The notes: generated by a model not told the origin, from the sequence alone. A stretch of 64,000 nucleotides of DNA from Neospora caninum Liverpool (GCF_000208865.1 NC_018385.1:2028724-2092723); one strand, 5' to 3'; shown: positions 23,097-36,767, counted from the first letter of the stretch. Translations and numbers: made by a program.

Positions 23097-26000
23097 CCGA
23101 GAAGGTTGGAGCGTTCGGAGGAAAACAACGCAAGCCTTGCACACAGCCTCTTGTAGTGCGCATCGGCTAGGGGGGATGCAGCCAACGGAAGGTTTTGCGA
23201 CCGCATGCCGAAAGTATGTACGCACATTTTATGTAGCGGAGTGTGTCAGCGACAGTTTCTAGTTTGCGCTTGTCTCTCACTCTCTATATAGACAGATACC
23301 CAGATTTTAAGCTCAGCAGACACAGATGGTGAGGTGGGGCGAGTCGTACAGGAGACGCATTCTGAGTGAAACCATTCAATCCCGTAATACTCACATCTCT
23401 ACCAACCATGCTGAACGCATACATCTCTTGGCCGGCAACGCGGGATACCGGCGAGTCGATTTATGTGATGCTTGGTATCTTTAAACTCCATCGTGGAGTC
23501 AATGTGCACACGTGTTGGCGAATCTTTCAGGACCGTGTAAAACGCTCAGTGTGCGTTAAAACCCCAATTAGATGACTCCCAGTTTGTTTTCTATCGCAAC
23601 CTAGACGTGATATACACCACAGATTTTGAAACGACACGTGCTCTCTTGCAGATATGATGGTCTCTTTGCATATGTATTACCATGAGCCATGGCAACGTCT
23701 TCATGCTTGTAAATACGAGGGTTTATCCCAGCTGCAGATACATGCTCGTCGTCCCTTACCTTTTTCCTTTTCACGTTCTGATTCCTCCCGTTCTCTGTAA
23801 CAGGTAGCTGTCTACGTAACGAAGGTGTGTGCGCGCGGCCCGTGAAATATCCGCGTTCTCCCTCCCTAATCGCAGAGAGACGCATTGTGTGTTCCCCATC
23901 GTGGGTTCGTGTTAAGCGTCAACGATGTTTCTTTATGCTCTCTACAACAGCATGTTTGTATACCTCGCAGGAACAAAAATGAAAACGACTAGGGAATGCA
24001 TCGATGAACATACAGGAGCTCTGAATCTCGTTCCGGGACAAGTCGGCGGCTGCCTTACCGTAGTTCAGCGGTCCCGATTTTCACGACAGAAAGTGACATT
24101 TACCTGCTTTTTTTCTCCCACATCTTCGTTAAATACGCGCGCACCGCACTCACGCATCCGAATATGACGACGATGCCTTGCAGCTCGCGGGTAACTGCCT
24201 TCAGCACCATAGGAACTCTACTGGGTATCAAAACACGAAGATTGCATCTCTGTGGAGCCTCCCCACTGAACGCCTCTGTGGCACGCTCCTGCGCCTCGAC
24301 AGGCTCTAGCGCCTTGTGTCTATGGCGCGAGGAGAAAAGGCTGCTGAAAAGCGGAAAGGCATGCGAGAGCGCAGGACAGACAACAGAGCGGAACATGCTT
24401 TCTTCATAGGATATTTGGTCTTCACGATAGAGCCGCGGATGGCACACCAATTCGTCTCAGGAAATGCGTTTTCCTAAAAAAAAACTGCGTTTGGCGGCAG
24501 ACGCCGACTGCACCAAGACAAAGTTCGAGGACAAACGGGGAGGAAAAACGTGACTTCAGCGGCGTTGCCAGTAGCCTCTGTCGGCATGCACCGGTGCCAA
24601 CCACGAAAAGTATGTAAAAGCGAAGTGAGATTTATGGAAGCTCCGAAAAGCACAGCAACCTAGGTACACAGTATAAATATACGCCGCAACCAAGATTTAC
24701 CAATACACTTCATATCTGTATATACACACATGTGCTCCATAGGAATATGTGCCCATTCCAGTATGCATGCATACACAGATACATACGTATCTCTCTCTGC
24801 AAACATATGTAGTGCTTGTGTGGTTGTGTAAACAGGAGCGAGTGTGTCTTGCGGGGGAGACGACGGAGCAAAGGAGCAGTTTGTGTTCAATGACCTTTGT
24901 TTCTGTCATTCAACAGCGAAGGGGCCAGAACAACCAAAGCGGCCGATGGGCGCCATAAGGAAAGCAACTCGCCGAGAGATTCCACGTAGAAACAGAATCG
25001 GGAAAAAACGGACTTGCTCTCCTCCGCTCAAACCGACTGGACAGAGACATATGCACGCCCATGCATATATATACAAAAATGCATGTGAGTGTGTATTAAA
25101 AGCCGGTCCATACGATGCAAATGGCGTCCATACAGCTGACCGGAACCTGAGAGGTACAGAAGAAGTTTGCACCAGAGAGGTAAATCTCTCTGGCCCTTTT
25201 CCCCTCGCCTGCTTCAAATTCCTGCATGCCGCTCAAACAGCAGGCCCGAACCTGCGTGAAAAGTGAGACCCGACAACTCCAAACTGGTTTACCGGTATGT
25301 GTATATACATATCCAAAATCAATGTACACAGAATTATGCACGACACAGCATTGGGTCAGGCACTCCTGCGCCGTAGAGGTTCTCGACTCGTCGACACACA
25401 CACACATGCGGAGAGGAGGCAGCAGGAACGGCTGACTCTCTAATTCAGACTCAACGCAGCACCGGCCACATGCAACCCCGTCGAAAACGCATCCACAATA
25501 AAAAAATGAATATATGCATGCACATCTGTGTATTTGTATTGGCCCCCGTACATGCTTACAAAGACGCATACACGCATTTAGGAATGTACACGTTTGCACA
25601 ACTCTACGCATCGGGACTATACTCGCACATAGAGATAGACTTCCATCGACACAGACCGTGTGCCAAAGAGTCTGCATGTTGAAATGGGAAAGGCGTCACG
25701 GCCGCAGAAAGGCTCCCGTTTGACACAAGGTCGGGGGTAAACAACTAAATCCTGGCTGCTGTATCTCGAGACCTTGCCCGGTCTTTCCTCTTCGTGCCCC
25801 ACGGCCCCCACCGAAGCTTGTGTCTTTTCCCCACTCAAGTGAACGGACCACGAATGCCATGAGGGACGGATGTCTCTTCTCTCCCGTTTTCACCCCCTCT
25901 TGCTTCCTTCTCGCTTTGCTCCTTTTGAACTTTTTTTGCGAATCGATGATGCCTCGGAATGGGGCCCGTCTCTCCACTCCGGTGTTTTTGAGACCCATTG

Positions 26001-26427
26001 GTTTCGAGTTTTCGAGAGTTCTTAAGGCGGAAACGCAGCTTAAAAAAAACCACTCTCGCTGAAGCCAGAAACGACTCTCTCGCCAAACCAGGAGAAAAAG
26101 GTCCTCGAACACTTGTCTTTCTCGCCCTCGCCGCCGTGCCTCTCGCCCTATCCACAAGACACTCTTTCACGACAACGGTATATACGCAGCCACCTACATT
26201 CAGCGTACATGTGCACGCTTGCACTGTATCTCGCAACGGGGCGCAGCTGCTCTGTGGCTCCCTCCTTTCGTGAATTCGTCAGTACCGGAGGACGCGCTCC
26301 GCAGAAGAAACAGCAACACTTCGCCTTTCATTCCTCGTTTTCGACCGCTCGCCACGAAATTCTTTGTTTCGCCCTCACGCCTTTGCGTCCACTGTCCATC
26401 TGCTTGAGTTTCCACGCTCTCCCTCGT
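23097..26427. other. Intergenic interval, convergent 3' ends
   Basis: The M13 gene (plus) and the small membrane-protein gene (minus) converge here. I see only short frames without splice logic, scattered TGCATGC-type motifs (for example near 24766 and 25515) and CATATA-rich patches. Nothing else could be supported. Confidence 0.6.
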
Positions 26428-27696
26428 TCACTTTTGCTTCTTCTTTCTCTTGTTGGTGACGACTTGCCACTCGCCTTCGCCGGCACCCTCTCCGTCTCGC
26501 GAGTCCACCGGCTCATTCGCCGCGCGCGAGCCCGTTCCACGTTCTTCGCCATCGCCTCGAGAAGTCTCTCCTTCTGCCATCCCTTGGTTTGTTCGGCGCT
26601 TCAGCTTGCCGTCCGGCGTCAGCGAAGCGCCCTCGCCTCGAGCGTCCGCGTCTTCACCCGAGGCAGAGAGCACGCCATCTGACCCCGACGCCGGCTTCTT
26701 CTTGCGAGAGCGGCTCTTCCCCCCTGCCTGAAGTGAGGCGCATACAAAAGGACAAGAACGCAAGCAGAAGAGTTGCTCACGAGCAACCCGGGAGGCGCGG
26801 GAGGGAGACGCTGGAAAAGGCGACTGACGGTAGATGTACAAACACACGTATATTTCTTTGTGGTGCGACGACGCTACGAAAAGGGGGTGCACGGTCAGAA
26901 CAAATAGCGCCAGAGGTCCTCTGTTGATGTCCTCCGAAACATCCAGCGGAGACAGAAACACCGACACTCGAAAAAAGAACTCCGAACCGTTTTTTCACAG
27001 TCTTACGCGCTTGTGGACGGCTGCAGTTGGTTGGCGATATTGAAGGTACGAGACTCCGACCACTGCGAAGAAGGCGACAAAGAGGCTGAAAAAACAGAAA
27101 GAAAAACACGAGGGCAAACGTCGCCGGATCCTGGCTGTCACCCCCGCAGAATCGAACGGTGATCCGCGTTTCTGAGACGAAGACTAACGGAATTCACCGC
27201 GCCGACTCGAAAAGAAGCGTACATACACGCCTCGAGAGTTTCGTATACGCGGTGATTCACGCATATTTGCAGAGGCACATATACACACGCATACGCATTC
27301 AGGCCTGCACAAACATATGGCTAAGTCTGCTGATCAAGCCCAATACAAAGGGCGGTTACCATCCGTAGCACGTGCCTTCTATGCGGAAGTCTAGGAAAAA
27401 AGTGTCCTTGTGCATGCCTACGCACGTAGGTATATCTATATGTCGAGTTCGTCCCGTTAGAAAACACGTAACATTGCCACAACCATAGAAAAGACGGGGG
27501 ATAAATAGCAGCTCGTCCCCGTATCCTTGGAAACGCGGTTCGCTGCCGGATTGCCTGCAGCCGATTTCAGTGCAGACACCTACGCAAGTGTTACGTAAAT
27601 GGGATCGCCTTCTTGAACCTGAGCAGCATAGTGCTTGAGGGCGTGGGCGACTCTCTCGAACAACGGGGCTGCCCAGTTGGGCATGTGAGCCGCCAT
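26428..27696 (-). CDS. Small single-pass membrane protein with a basic C-terminal tail
   Basis: Three exons are proposed: 27696-27584 (donor GTAGGT), 27085-27007 (acceptor after a long T-rich tract, donor GTAAGA) and 26727-26428. The phases agree and yield 163 residues. The first 34 residues are soluble and mildly amphipathic (MAAHMPNWAAPLFERV). Residues about 34-51 (YVTLALFVAFFAVVGVSY) form one clear membrane helix, which exists only when exon 1 is spliced to exon 2. The remainder is hydrophilic, with a KSRSRKKK basic patch, an acidic/Gly-rich stretch and the end EWQVVTNKRKKKQK. With no cleavable signal, this is probably a signal-anchored membrane protein with a charged tail. The layout (short lumenal N-terminus, one helix, Lys-rich cytosolic tail ending in a W-V-T-x-K motif) resembles some ER-associated proteins, but I cannot name a family. 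Confidence 0.8.
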
Positions 27697-30600
27697 AGTT
27701 CTCGGCAGCTGGCGTTGGTGCCACGTGTTCTCGTTTTGTCTGTCTATACACTCCGGCTCGACCGGCCAGGATGCTTCTGAGTAGCAGTAACACGCCAGAT
27801 CCTGTTTCCGAGGCGGCGTTTCCGCTAGTCAGCCAATTCGTTTTCAAGGCAGGGGACTGAACTGACGAGACTCTTTCCGGCGGCAGGCCGGCGGATCGGC
27901 ACTGGGGAGCGAAGAGGAGAGCGAACAGGAAGCGATACGGTACGAACGGAGACGAGATAAAGATGAAGAAAAGAAAAGAAAAAACTGAACCAAGAGATTC
28001 CTGAAGAGGAAGAGAGGGAGCAGAAGACAGAGGATGGAGTTAGAAGCGAATGACAGCCTCGAGGTTGCGACACAGGCGTACTATACAGCACTGTCTCAAT
28101 TAAGACGCCCGTAAAAAAGCCCCAGTCCAAGTTCCCCAAATACCGGAAAACGGAAAAGGAAAACTACCGGTAAGAACTCTTGACTATCGAGCACGGTGAA
28201 GAGGAGCGTACAAATGCCCAAAAACCAGCTTCGCGGTATGGGGGACACCTCCTTGCACGCGAACTAGACTGTCACATGCATGCACGAAAACACCGAAAGT
28301 TTCGGAAAAAAGAAACACGCCTTCACGTTTTAGCGTGAACACATGCATCTACCAACGGGTAAATATTGTTTTTTTTTGTGGCGAGAGTGAAGAGGCAGCT
28401 CCTCTCCTTTCTTGTGGCAACAGAGCGCCCGCTGGTTGCGGTCTCTTTACAGGGGAGAGCCCGCGCGCAAAGCACTCTGTTCTCTAGTGTGTGTCAGATG
28501 CAGGAGTCGCCAAAGGCGGAAGGGAACAGCGGGGAAACACACGCAGGACTGAAGAGAATAAAGCGAACCTGTTTCTTGGCACGATCCTTTTTGTTTTCCC
28601 TCTGTTCTGCAAAAGAAACTGCGTCAGGCACGTGTTGTGCTTTGTTGGCGTGGAGAGAACACAGACGCTCCGAGCGCTAAAGCTGTGGAAAACGATACCA
28701 CGTGTAGCTCATGTTGGTACAGAAGACATGTTTAGTCTGTTTCCTTCCTTGAAGGAAAAAACTTACACATTTGTACAAAAGTAAGTGGAGGTTATGGCAG
28801 GCAGGAAACGCGGAAAGCTCGGGGACAAACAAACAACTTACAGAGCTGCTGTTGCCACCGAGAACCAGGAGGTTGCTGTTCTGCAACGGGCATCTGGCCA
28901 CGCCGCCAGATGCCTGTTACCACTACCGCTCTTCATACACTGCTGAATGTGCGGTTATGAACGGCAACTATGAATATCTAGGTACAAGTGAGTAAACATC
29001 CATGCACATATGCATGTAAGGAGAGAGCGCGATCATTTGGACCTGAACGGAGCGGGAACAGCAGGTCAGCCCACTCACGTGCGCAGAGGTACTTTTGCAA
29101 AACCCTGAGCATAATCGTGGCGTGCTACGTACGGACGTACCAGTACGACGTGCCAAAGTTCTTGAAACACCTTATGCACCACGAGAGTGAGTCTACGGGA
29201 TTATGAGTACGGTGCATTCAATTCGAACCAAAGATCCGTAGCCTACGGGAGGCGTCCCCACTCCTCGTGCTCAAGACTGTGCTGGGCACCCTGGGTCACA
29301 TATACGGCATGTGAGTACATCCCCCTTTCCTGACTCGATTGCTGAACTCTTACATTTCCATATCCCGCGTAGAGATAAATGAAGAAGCTTGATCCTCAGG
29401 CAGAAACCTCAACGAGGGCACATCCCAGCGTAAAAGAATCGTCACCGGCGGGTGAGAGATACATTCGTGTCCGCTCCACGACGGTGACGTCTTAGAGAAT
29501 AGCAACGAAAGTCAAAGTGTACTAACAGGTAAATAAAGCAAACAACACTCATGTTCCAAATTGGGGAAGAAACCTCCCCGTACGACTGTGGGCGTGTGCC
29601 TCTGTATGTACACTATCGTAGTTCGACTTCGTAGTGGAGGCGAAAAAAGCCCAGCTTCCCATTGAAAAACGAAATAAATCCTATCAACCTTCGGGAGCTT
29701 CCATAAGTTCGTGTTGAAGCTTAAAACGATAGACGTTTCACAGGTGTCTGTTGGTTTTGGTTTTGAGGGTCGCGCAGTCAACCGACGTGTCTTGTGCCGA
29801 CAGCAAAGCGCCGACGCACGGGGGGGAAAGCGGCCGCGCGACGTTACCCGTGGCGCGAATTCCAGCTTCTGTTAGGTGAGGGAATTTCCCGAGACCGCCG
29901 CAGAGCTGGAAGACAGAAAAAGAGAGAATAGACACGAAAAAACAGTGAACGAAAGACCTGGAGAAAGAGAAAGGGAACTGAGCGCAGAACAGAAAAAAAC
30001 TGCCATTGCCCCTCAACATGACGAGTCCCCCCACTGTGACAGATTTCGGCGTTTGTTGCTGTCGTCTCAAAGCCATGTGCGTCTTGGTCTCGCTTTTGCC
30101 CTTTCTATTCCATCTTTCTTCCAAAGATCAGCATGGATGCTCATCTTTTCCCCGTGCAAAAATTCCACCAAGTTTGCCCTGGACCCTCTGCGTGCGTCGC
30201 GGTTGAATTGCCACTCTGTCTTGTTCACTGAGGTCGACCGGGGGGAGTACCCTGCGCGGTATCGCCAAGTGTCCTCTCTCGCTTGAGCTTAGTTTCTTTC
30301 GAGAGGAAAACCGCGAGACATAAATCTTTTGTTTTTACTCTGGACCGAAAGAAGACAAACCATTCGGAGTCATTTCCGACTTTGAGGCTCCAGACGGCGT
30401 CAAAACCGCGTCTTCGGCTGGCTGGCGCTCTCGCACATGAGTACGGTTCTCAAGTCTCTTTGCCCGGCCAAGCAAGTTGCCCCGACTCGCTGAGCGCTTA
30501 CCGTGTCTGGGATATGAGGGCTACGAGCACGCGCGACAAACACTTTCAATCTTGTTGCGTGTGTCTTTTCTCTTGGGTGCACTCCTCAGAGTCTTTCTCT

Positions 30601-32301
30601 TAGTTTATGAGAAACGTTTCGATTCAAGTAGAACACCGGGACAAAGAAGCTCCGGAAGACAGGAAACTACCCTCCGTGAGTGTACTACTTCCTGCCGATC
30701 GGAAGGCAAACGCCTACCACCATCCGACGCCGGTGAGATTGAGAGTCTCTTGAGTCAAGCCGCATCGTGTCACGGCTGAGAGCTCGGAATATTTTCTGCC
30801 TGGAAAAAGATCCGGTCTTCGTCGCACATCCCACAAAGTCTAAAAGAAGCATTGGTGAAAAGAACACCTCCGCGGTAACACGCCGGCGGACGCTCCGATG
30901 GCGAAGACAATTCGCCACCGCCTGACGATCATCTGTGCTGTGAAGGCGCACGCCTTTTTCAGCTGAAATTGCGCATTCCACTACCTGACCGTGCGGAAAA
31001 TCTACGTTGAGAAATCAGCAGATTTGAGAATCTCGGTCTCAGCAAATACCGCCAAACACGCGAAGCCGAGTCGGCCAGGTCTTTGCTATTATATTTACGT
31101 GTACAGCGAAATTTGAAGAATTCGGGTGGCTCGTGACGTGAAGGAACGCACCAACTCAAGCGACTTTCGGCAAAAATTGAATATAACGCTTATCAACGCT
31201 TTCGGATCTCGGCGCTGTTGTTGGTGTTTTCTTTTTGCCTCGTTTTCCTCCGTGCTCTTTCGAGACACCGTTGCGGTCGCCTGTCTGTGGCTAGCCAGAA
31301 GCTCCTCAAATCTACTGGGCGCATATTCCGTGGACTCAAACTTTTCCTCTTCCTCCCCACGTTTAACTAACAGAATGTGTAACCGTTTTCGAAGGGGGGA
31401 CAGGAAGGTCATCTCAAAATCAAAGCGGTCTATGGCGAGCTTCGTAGTGTGAACGAAATCCATAGAGAGTACCTTTCGCCGCTCAGGCGCATATCGAGCC
31501 GCCCGTACAGGACTGCACACTCCTCGGAAAAATATTCATTTGCCGCCATCTCAACAAGAAAATCCTCTGAATATATTCTGGTTGTTCCCTTTTTTTGTTT
31601 CGTCGAAATCGGAGGATTTTGACCTTTCTACGGTCTTCCCTGCGCCTCTGTTTCCAACTCCCTGGAATTAGACACGCACTTTGAGTGCGTCGAGTCCGCG
31701 TTTTCTCGCGGATCTCTCGCGAGTCTCGCGCAGTCCGGGTTGAGAAACTGGAACTCCGGCCTGTTGAAAAGACAGATCGGTGATGTGCCGCGTGGACGTG
31801 AAGCCGATTCCGTTTTTTCTCGTCCGAGCGCCGTGTTGTTTTTCCTGACTCTTGCTTCCGGTGGTTTTTAGACTTTGTTGAGAGGGGATTCGCGCAGTCG
31901 TTGCAGGACACCTACCGTGCCTTTCAGCCTCTCTCACCTTGTCCATCATCCATCCGTACACTTTTCTACCGCCGAGAGGTCCCGGAGTTCTACAGACACG
32001 GAGTGTGAGTGGCTTCGAGTGAGTCTGAAAGATAGAACCTCTCTCTTGCCGCTTTTTTTCCGAAACGTTTTCTCTGTCGTGTTTTCATGGACGGCTACGT
32101 GTTCAGTCGATTTCCGTGGGACAAGACAAACATCACTCTTTGAGGAGGGCGAAGTGCGAGATGATCAAGAGGACTACCGTGTTTCTTCCAAAGTGTCCAG
32201 GAGAGACATAAGTTGATTTCTACGCCTCCTCTTCCCGTTGAGGGTACATCTGCCGTGGTCTCACTGTTGCCTTTCAGTTCAGCTGGGCCTTTGCTCTCAT
32301 C
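27697..32301. other. Gene-poor divergent intergenic region
   Basis: This interval lies between the start of the small membrane-protein gene (minus) and the CCCH gene (plus), which diverge. It should contain both promoters. Frames of 60-140 codons occur on both strands, but none shows codon bias, domains or paired splice sites. A TGCATGCA motif lies at 28277-28284, about 580 bp upstream of the minus-strand start. Confidence 0.55.
28277..28284. promoter_or_regulatory. TGCATGCA palindrome upstream of the small membrane-protein gene
   Basis: This eight-base palindrome lies about 580 bp upstream of ATG 27696. Motifs of this form are recurrent in apicomplexan promoters and can be AP2-factor sites. 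The position is suitable, but an isolated octamer is weak evidence. Confidence 0.3.
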
Positions 32302-35300
32302 ATGGATGTAACATCGATCTCAGGCGACGGGTTCGGCCCAGGAAAGGCCGAGAAGGGATCCTTTCCGTCCCTCCATCGCTATTCGGTTCAACCCTTGGGA
32401 GACAGCCGCAGTACCGCGCCGAGCTCCAGCAGCTCGCGTGGACAGTCTGCCGACGATCGCCGCGCGACGTGTGTGAACGCGAGGAATGGCCCGGATGCAG
32501 ACGTCCAGTTTTCAACTCCGTGTTCAGGTTCACTAAATGAAATCGTCGCGCAAAGTCCGAAGAATGCAATCGCAAAAAAGACGGTTTCGCCGTTGTGTTC
32601 TGATGGCGTGGCGGAGCTAAAAACGCGAATGGACCGGGCTATTCTAGTGGACAAGACAAACGAAAAGGGTGTTGGCTCCAAAGCACAGAGTGGCGATTTC
32701 ACTGGTGAAACCGCTTCTCCATTTCGGTCGTCTTCGCCGAGCACCGAAGAGCTTACTGTTGCAGCGGTCAGTGATGAAGGGACTGTCAGTCCGCCTAACG
32801 GCACTGAAGGGCCATCCGCGAGTGCGGAGAACGCGACTTCTGCGGAGGGTTCCGGTGACGGCGCGCTCAAATGGGACCGCGCATACTGCAAACATTTCCT
32901 TTTTGGGCGGTGCGCGCGCCGCCGTTGCCGATTTCTCCACGGAGATGCCGAAGTTGTGCAACAGCAAAGACGCCTCCTCGAAATGGACACGGCTGCGGCG
33001 GCGGCTGCTAATGGCTCCACACAGAGTGAAGAGTCGTCGACGAGAAACGCGGGAGCCGCAAATCCGCGACAGACGCGCGAAAGAAAAGCCGGACAAAACC
33101 CTTCCGGTGGCGGCGCAGTGCTGGTCCGGAACGACGATCGCCGAGACGACTCCAGTAAGACTCGAGGGGGTATCCACGAGTGAAGTGCACGCAGCTTGTG
33201 GGGCATTTATGCACACTAGGGTTTGCTTGGTCATTGAGTTTCCTTTTCAACGCTGCAACACCGAGGCAACGTAGAGATCAATCGTGGTCTAGTGTGGGAC
33301 ATCCGGTTTCCAGCGGCCTACGGCGCGGTGTTTCCTGCTTTGTCTTTGTCTCTTCAGATAAACTGACAAACCGCTTCTTCGCTTCACACGGAGGCAACTC
33401 GAACCAGCCACAGCGTCGTGGATCTCAAGGCCAGTACACTCCCATGGGCGTACCACCGCCATGCCGCTTCGGCAACTACCAGCAACCTAAGTAAGCCCCG
33501 GCAAGTGCTGAACACCTGGACGCAGCGGCCCTGCGGTGTTGAGACAGTCGGAGCGCTCGACTGGGAACACCATCACGTACAGCGGATATCTTTACTTTTA
33601 CACGCATTCAGTCTTTTCTGTGTTGCCTGTTGCAGCCGCAGCTTGAATGGTATCGCCAGTCAAGAAGGGGAGAACCGGTGCAAACAGGTGAGTCGACTGA
33701 ATGAGACACTTTTCAGTTGGCATGCGAGTTGAGGATTCGAAGGGCCCTCCCCGGACGAAGTGCTGCGTAGCCATGCGGAATAAATAGGTGAACTGCTCCA
33801 TGCACGACAGCCATATTGTATAACACGGGTGGTGGGGAAATATACACGGTTCCACTGGTCAAAAACCAGGAGAGTTTTCTTGCAAACGCAACGGAACTTG
33901 CATATCTTCGCCGTTCCCTTTGCCTGCAGATTCCTGGCACCGGTGTCCATCGATGCCCCCCAGGCGTGCCCGGTCAGGCGCCGTACGTCCCCTTTTTCTA
34001 CAGCAACACCGGGCCGAATGGGGGTACGAACCCAGTTCGATCCCCGTCGCCCCCAGGCACGTACCTCACATCGCCGATGTTTGCGTACGGCGGACCGTCC
34101 AATAGTGACGCGTCAGGAGGAAATGGGAGCTTTGTTCCCTCGTCACAGACCTACTTTGGAAACGGCCAGGGCGCCGCGCCGTGGGTGCCTGCTACTCCTG
34201 TGCCGCCGCCACCCGCTGCAGCCCCATCACCGTTCATGCCGCAAACTCTGTACGGCTCCGGAGCACCCTCGCCGGACCCTGCGCGACGCCCGCCTCCGCC
34301 GAGTGCTTCGCAGTTCCTGGTGGCCGACAATTCCACGCCGTTGAGGAGCGACTTGGACTTTGCGCTGGCCCTGGCCTCCGCAGCCGCCGAGCAGCTGTCG
34401 CGAAGTGAGGAGAAGTTCTCAGCAGCCAAGGTCGCTTCGGTCGCTGCCCAGGAGCTCGCGGCGCAGTTGCAGGCGTCGTCGGCTCAGCGTCGCCAAGACG
34501 GGGCGAATGCCAGTGCGTCCGGGTTTCCGTGGCCGAAAGGCCTTGCGGGCGCGACGCCTCCAGGTGGCTTTCAAGGGTCCCCCGCATCGCCGCCTTCAGA
34601 TCTGCGCTTTGTGCAGGCTGCCGAGTCTCTCGCGGAGCGGTGCCACATCCCTTTCGTCAGCATCTATTTGCCGGGTCAGGGGTACGTCATCCAGTTCGTT
34701 GAAGGCGTGGCAGGCACAAACAGCCCAAACGGGAGTGCGGAAAGGCTGTCGGCCTTGGCCGACCGCCAGGGCGGCAACTCGGGGTATGGCGCAAAGCCGG
34801 AAGGCTCGACTCAAGCGACACATCTCGCGTCTAAGGAGTTTCCTGGAGGCGGCCTCGAGAAGGCGCAAGTGAACAATGCCCAAACAAGTGCAGCGAGTGC
34901 GTCTGCGACTGACTCGGGCGACCTCGCCGGAAAAAGAGAAAAGCCACTTGCAGGGAATCCACTTGTCTCGACGACGCGCTCGTGGCTCGACGTCCTGAAG
35001 GCTCCGGCTGCCAGCGGTCCGTGCAAACCCAAAGGTGGGGAGAAGAAGAGCGACCACACGGCCGCTGTAGGGTCGGGGGACAGGAAGACAACACATGCGT
35101 CTGGGAATCCCCTCAGCCTTTTTGACGCCCTACAAGACATGTCTCGGCCGGTTCCACCTGCAGGGGACTCCGCTCACGCGGTCGTCGCCCCTCCAGAAGA
35201 GGCTAGCACGAGCTCAGGCTGGCCCAGTCTGACGCATGTGCAAAGACAGGATGGCGCTCAGAGTCTGGAGAGTGGCGAAACCCGACAAACGAACGCGCCT

Positions 35301-36674
35301 TTAGAAAGAGACACCCAGCTGCTTCCCAACGTGGGCACGGATGTGTGGGCCCGAAGCGGCGCGCCTCTCGTGGACACGGGAGTCGTCCACCCGAGCCAAC
35401 AAGTACAGACAGTCCTTTCCGGAAGGCCTCAAGAACCCGCACTGGGCGTGGGTCGGCGTCTCATTTCCGCGACGGAGAGCCGGCAGGCCGGACTTCGTCA
35501 GAATCGCCAGCCAGGGACGTCTGCGGCACTTTCTGCTCAAGGACCTTCGCATCCGCATGCCTGCATTCCGGCGGCAACGTTCTCGAGTCTTAACCAGGTC
35601 CCCGAAGACCGAGACCTGAATGGTCGCAAGGGTTTGGGGGCTGCAGGGAGTGGGTGTTTCTCTCCGTCGTTTTCCTCAGCTGGATTGTTCCTTGGCGCGG
35701 ACAAAGAGGCGACTGACAGTCTCCGACCTGATTTCCTGCGTCTCGGCGCGATCCGACGCGAAGACCTCCAGAAACGGGAAGCAGGGAGAGGCGACGGGTG
35801 TGTAGCTTCGTCTCCCTTTCTCAACTCGGGCGCCCCCTCTTTGCAGGACACGCTCCTCTCGAAGCTCTCGGGGTCGTGCGCGCCTGCGCCGCTGCCTTTC
35901 CAGGCGCACGGCGACCTCCCGTCCCTTTCGCTTCAACAGCAGATGGCTGCGGCGCTTTCGCAAGCTCACACGACGACTGGCGGGGCAAACACCTTCTCGT
36001 CGGGCTCGTTTCCCTGGCTGGTCTCGGACTTTGCGGCGTCCACGACCGAGTGTGGCTTCGCGGGTGTCTCTGAGAGTGCGGGGGATCTGGGCGTCTTTTC
36101 GGGGCGCGGGACCAAGGTCGGAGACGTCTCAGGTGTCGGCAGGCCACGTCCTACGGGGGACGGATGCGAAGGCGCACAGGGCGAGGTCTTCTCCGGCCAC
36201 GAAGGGGTGTGTGCACTCTCGGCATCCCACGACGCCGGCCTCCTGCGGTCCGACAGATCTGGGTCCAAGCTTGGCCTGAAGCCGAAATCGCCTCCTAGGA
36301 AGCTCTCTGGGTGGATCGCTTCGGCGTTTCAGAACCGCGTAGGATCCGACCCGCGGTTTTTCTTGGATGACTTCGCCGAGGAGTTGGGCAGAGGCTTCGA
36401 CCACGAGGAGGACGACGATAAACTGAGCAAAATGGACACACACTTCACTCTGAAGAGTCTCGATTCAAGGCGCAACAGCAGTCCCGGCGGAGCCGGGAAA
36501 ACTGCGGGGCTGTTCCACGGAGACATGTCGCTCTCGCCCACTGCCGCCCTCATTGCATCAATCTGGCAGAAGGCCGGAATCGACGACGACGAGATCCACG
36601 AGACCCTCGGAGCGGAGGAGAGCCAGCCAGCCCCGCGGGTGAACAAGGACGGGAAGATTCTCTCCTCGTTCTGA
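32302..36674 (+). CDS. CCCH zinc-finger protein (probable RNA-binding)
   Basis: Exons 32302-33154, 33358-33490, 33636-33687 and 33930-36674 have consistent phases (donors GTAAGA, GTAAGC and GTGAGT) and give 1,260 residues. A single CCCH finger is at residues 196-213: YCKHFLFGRCARRRCRFLHG, spacing C-x7-C-x4-C-x3-H. This type binds single-stranded RNA. The tiny third exon (52 bp) is needed for phase; the long frame visible upstream of 33930 is intronic. Exon 4 is mostly Pro/Ser/Gly-rich, with one Ala/Glu-rich helical stretch (about residues 485-530) and a conserved-looking end (DLDFALALASAAAEQL earlier; SPTAALIASIWQKAGIDDDE near the C-terminus). No other domain was recognised. It probably acts in mRNA control. 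Confidence 0.88.
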
Positions 36675-36746
36675 AAGAAGGCAGGCGACGCGACGGAGGG
36701 GTCTCGCGCTCGACGGAAAACGCATCTGCTTCATGGCCCGTTTCAA

Positions 36747-36767
36747 CCCCCCCCCCCCCCCCCCCCC
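36747..36767. repeat. Homopolymeric C tract
   Basis: About 21 consecutive C residues lie some 70 bp after the stop codon of the CCCH gene, so probably in its 3' UTR. The exact length is liable to sequencing error. Confidence 0.9.

Noticed and set aside
33816..33929. Upstream extension of the long CCCH frame, starting at MYNTGGG
   Set aside because: A strong acceptor at 33929 and the phase of the preceding micro-exon place this stretch in the intron.
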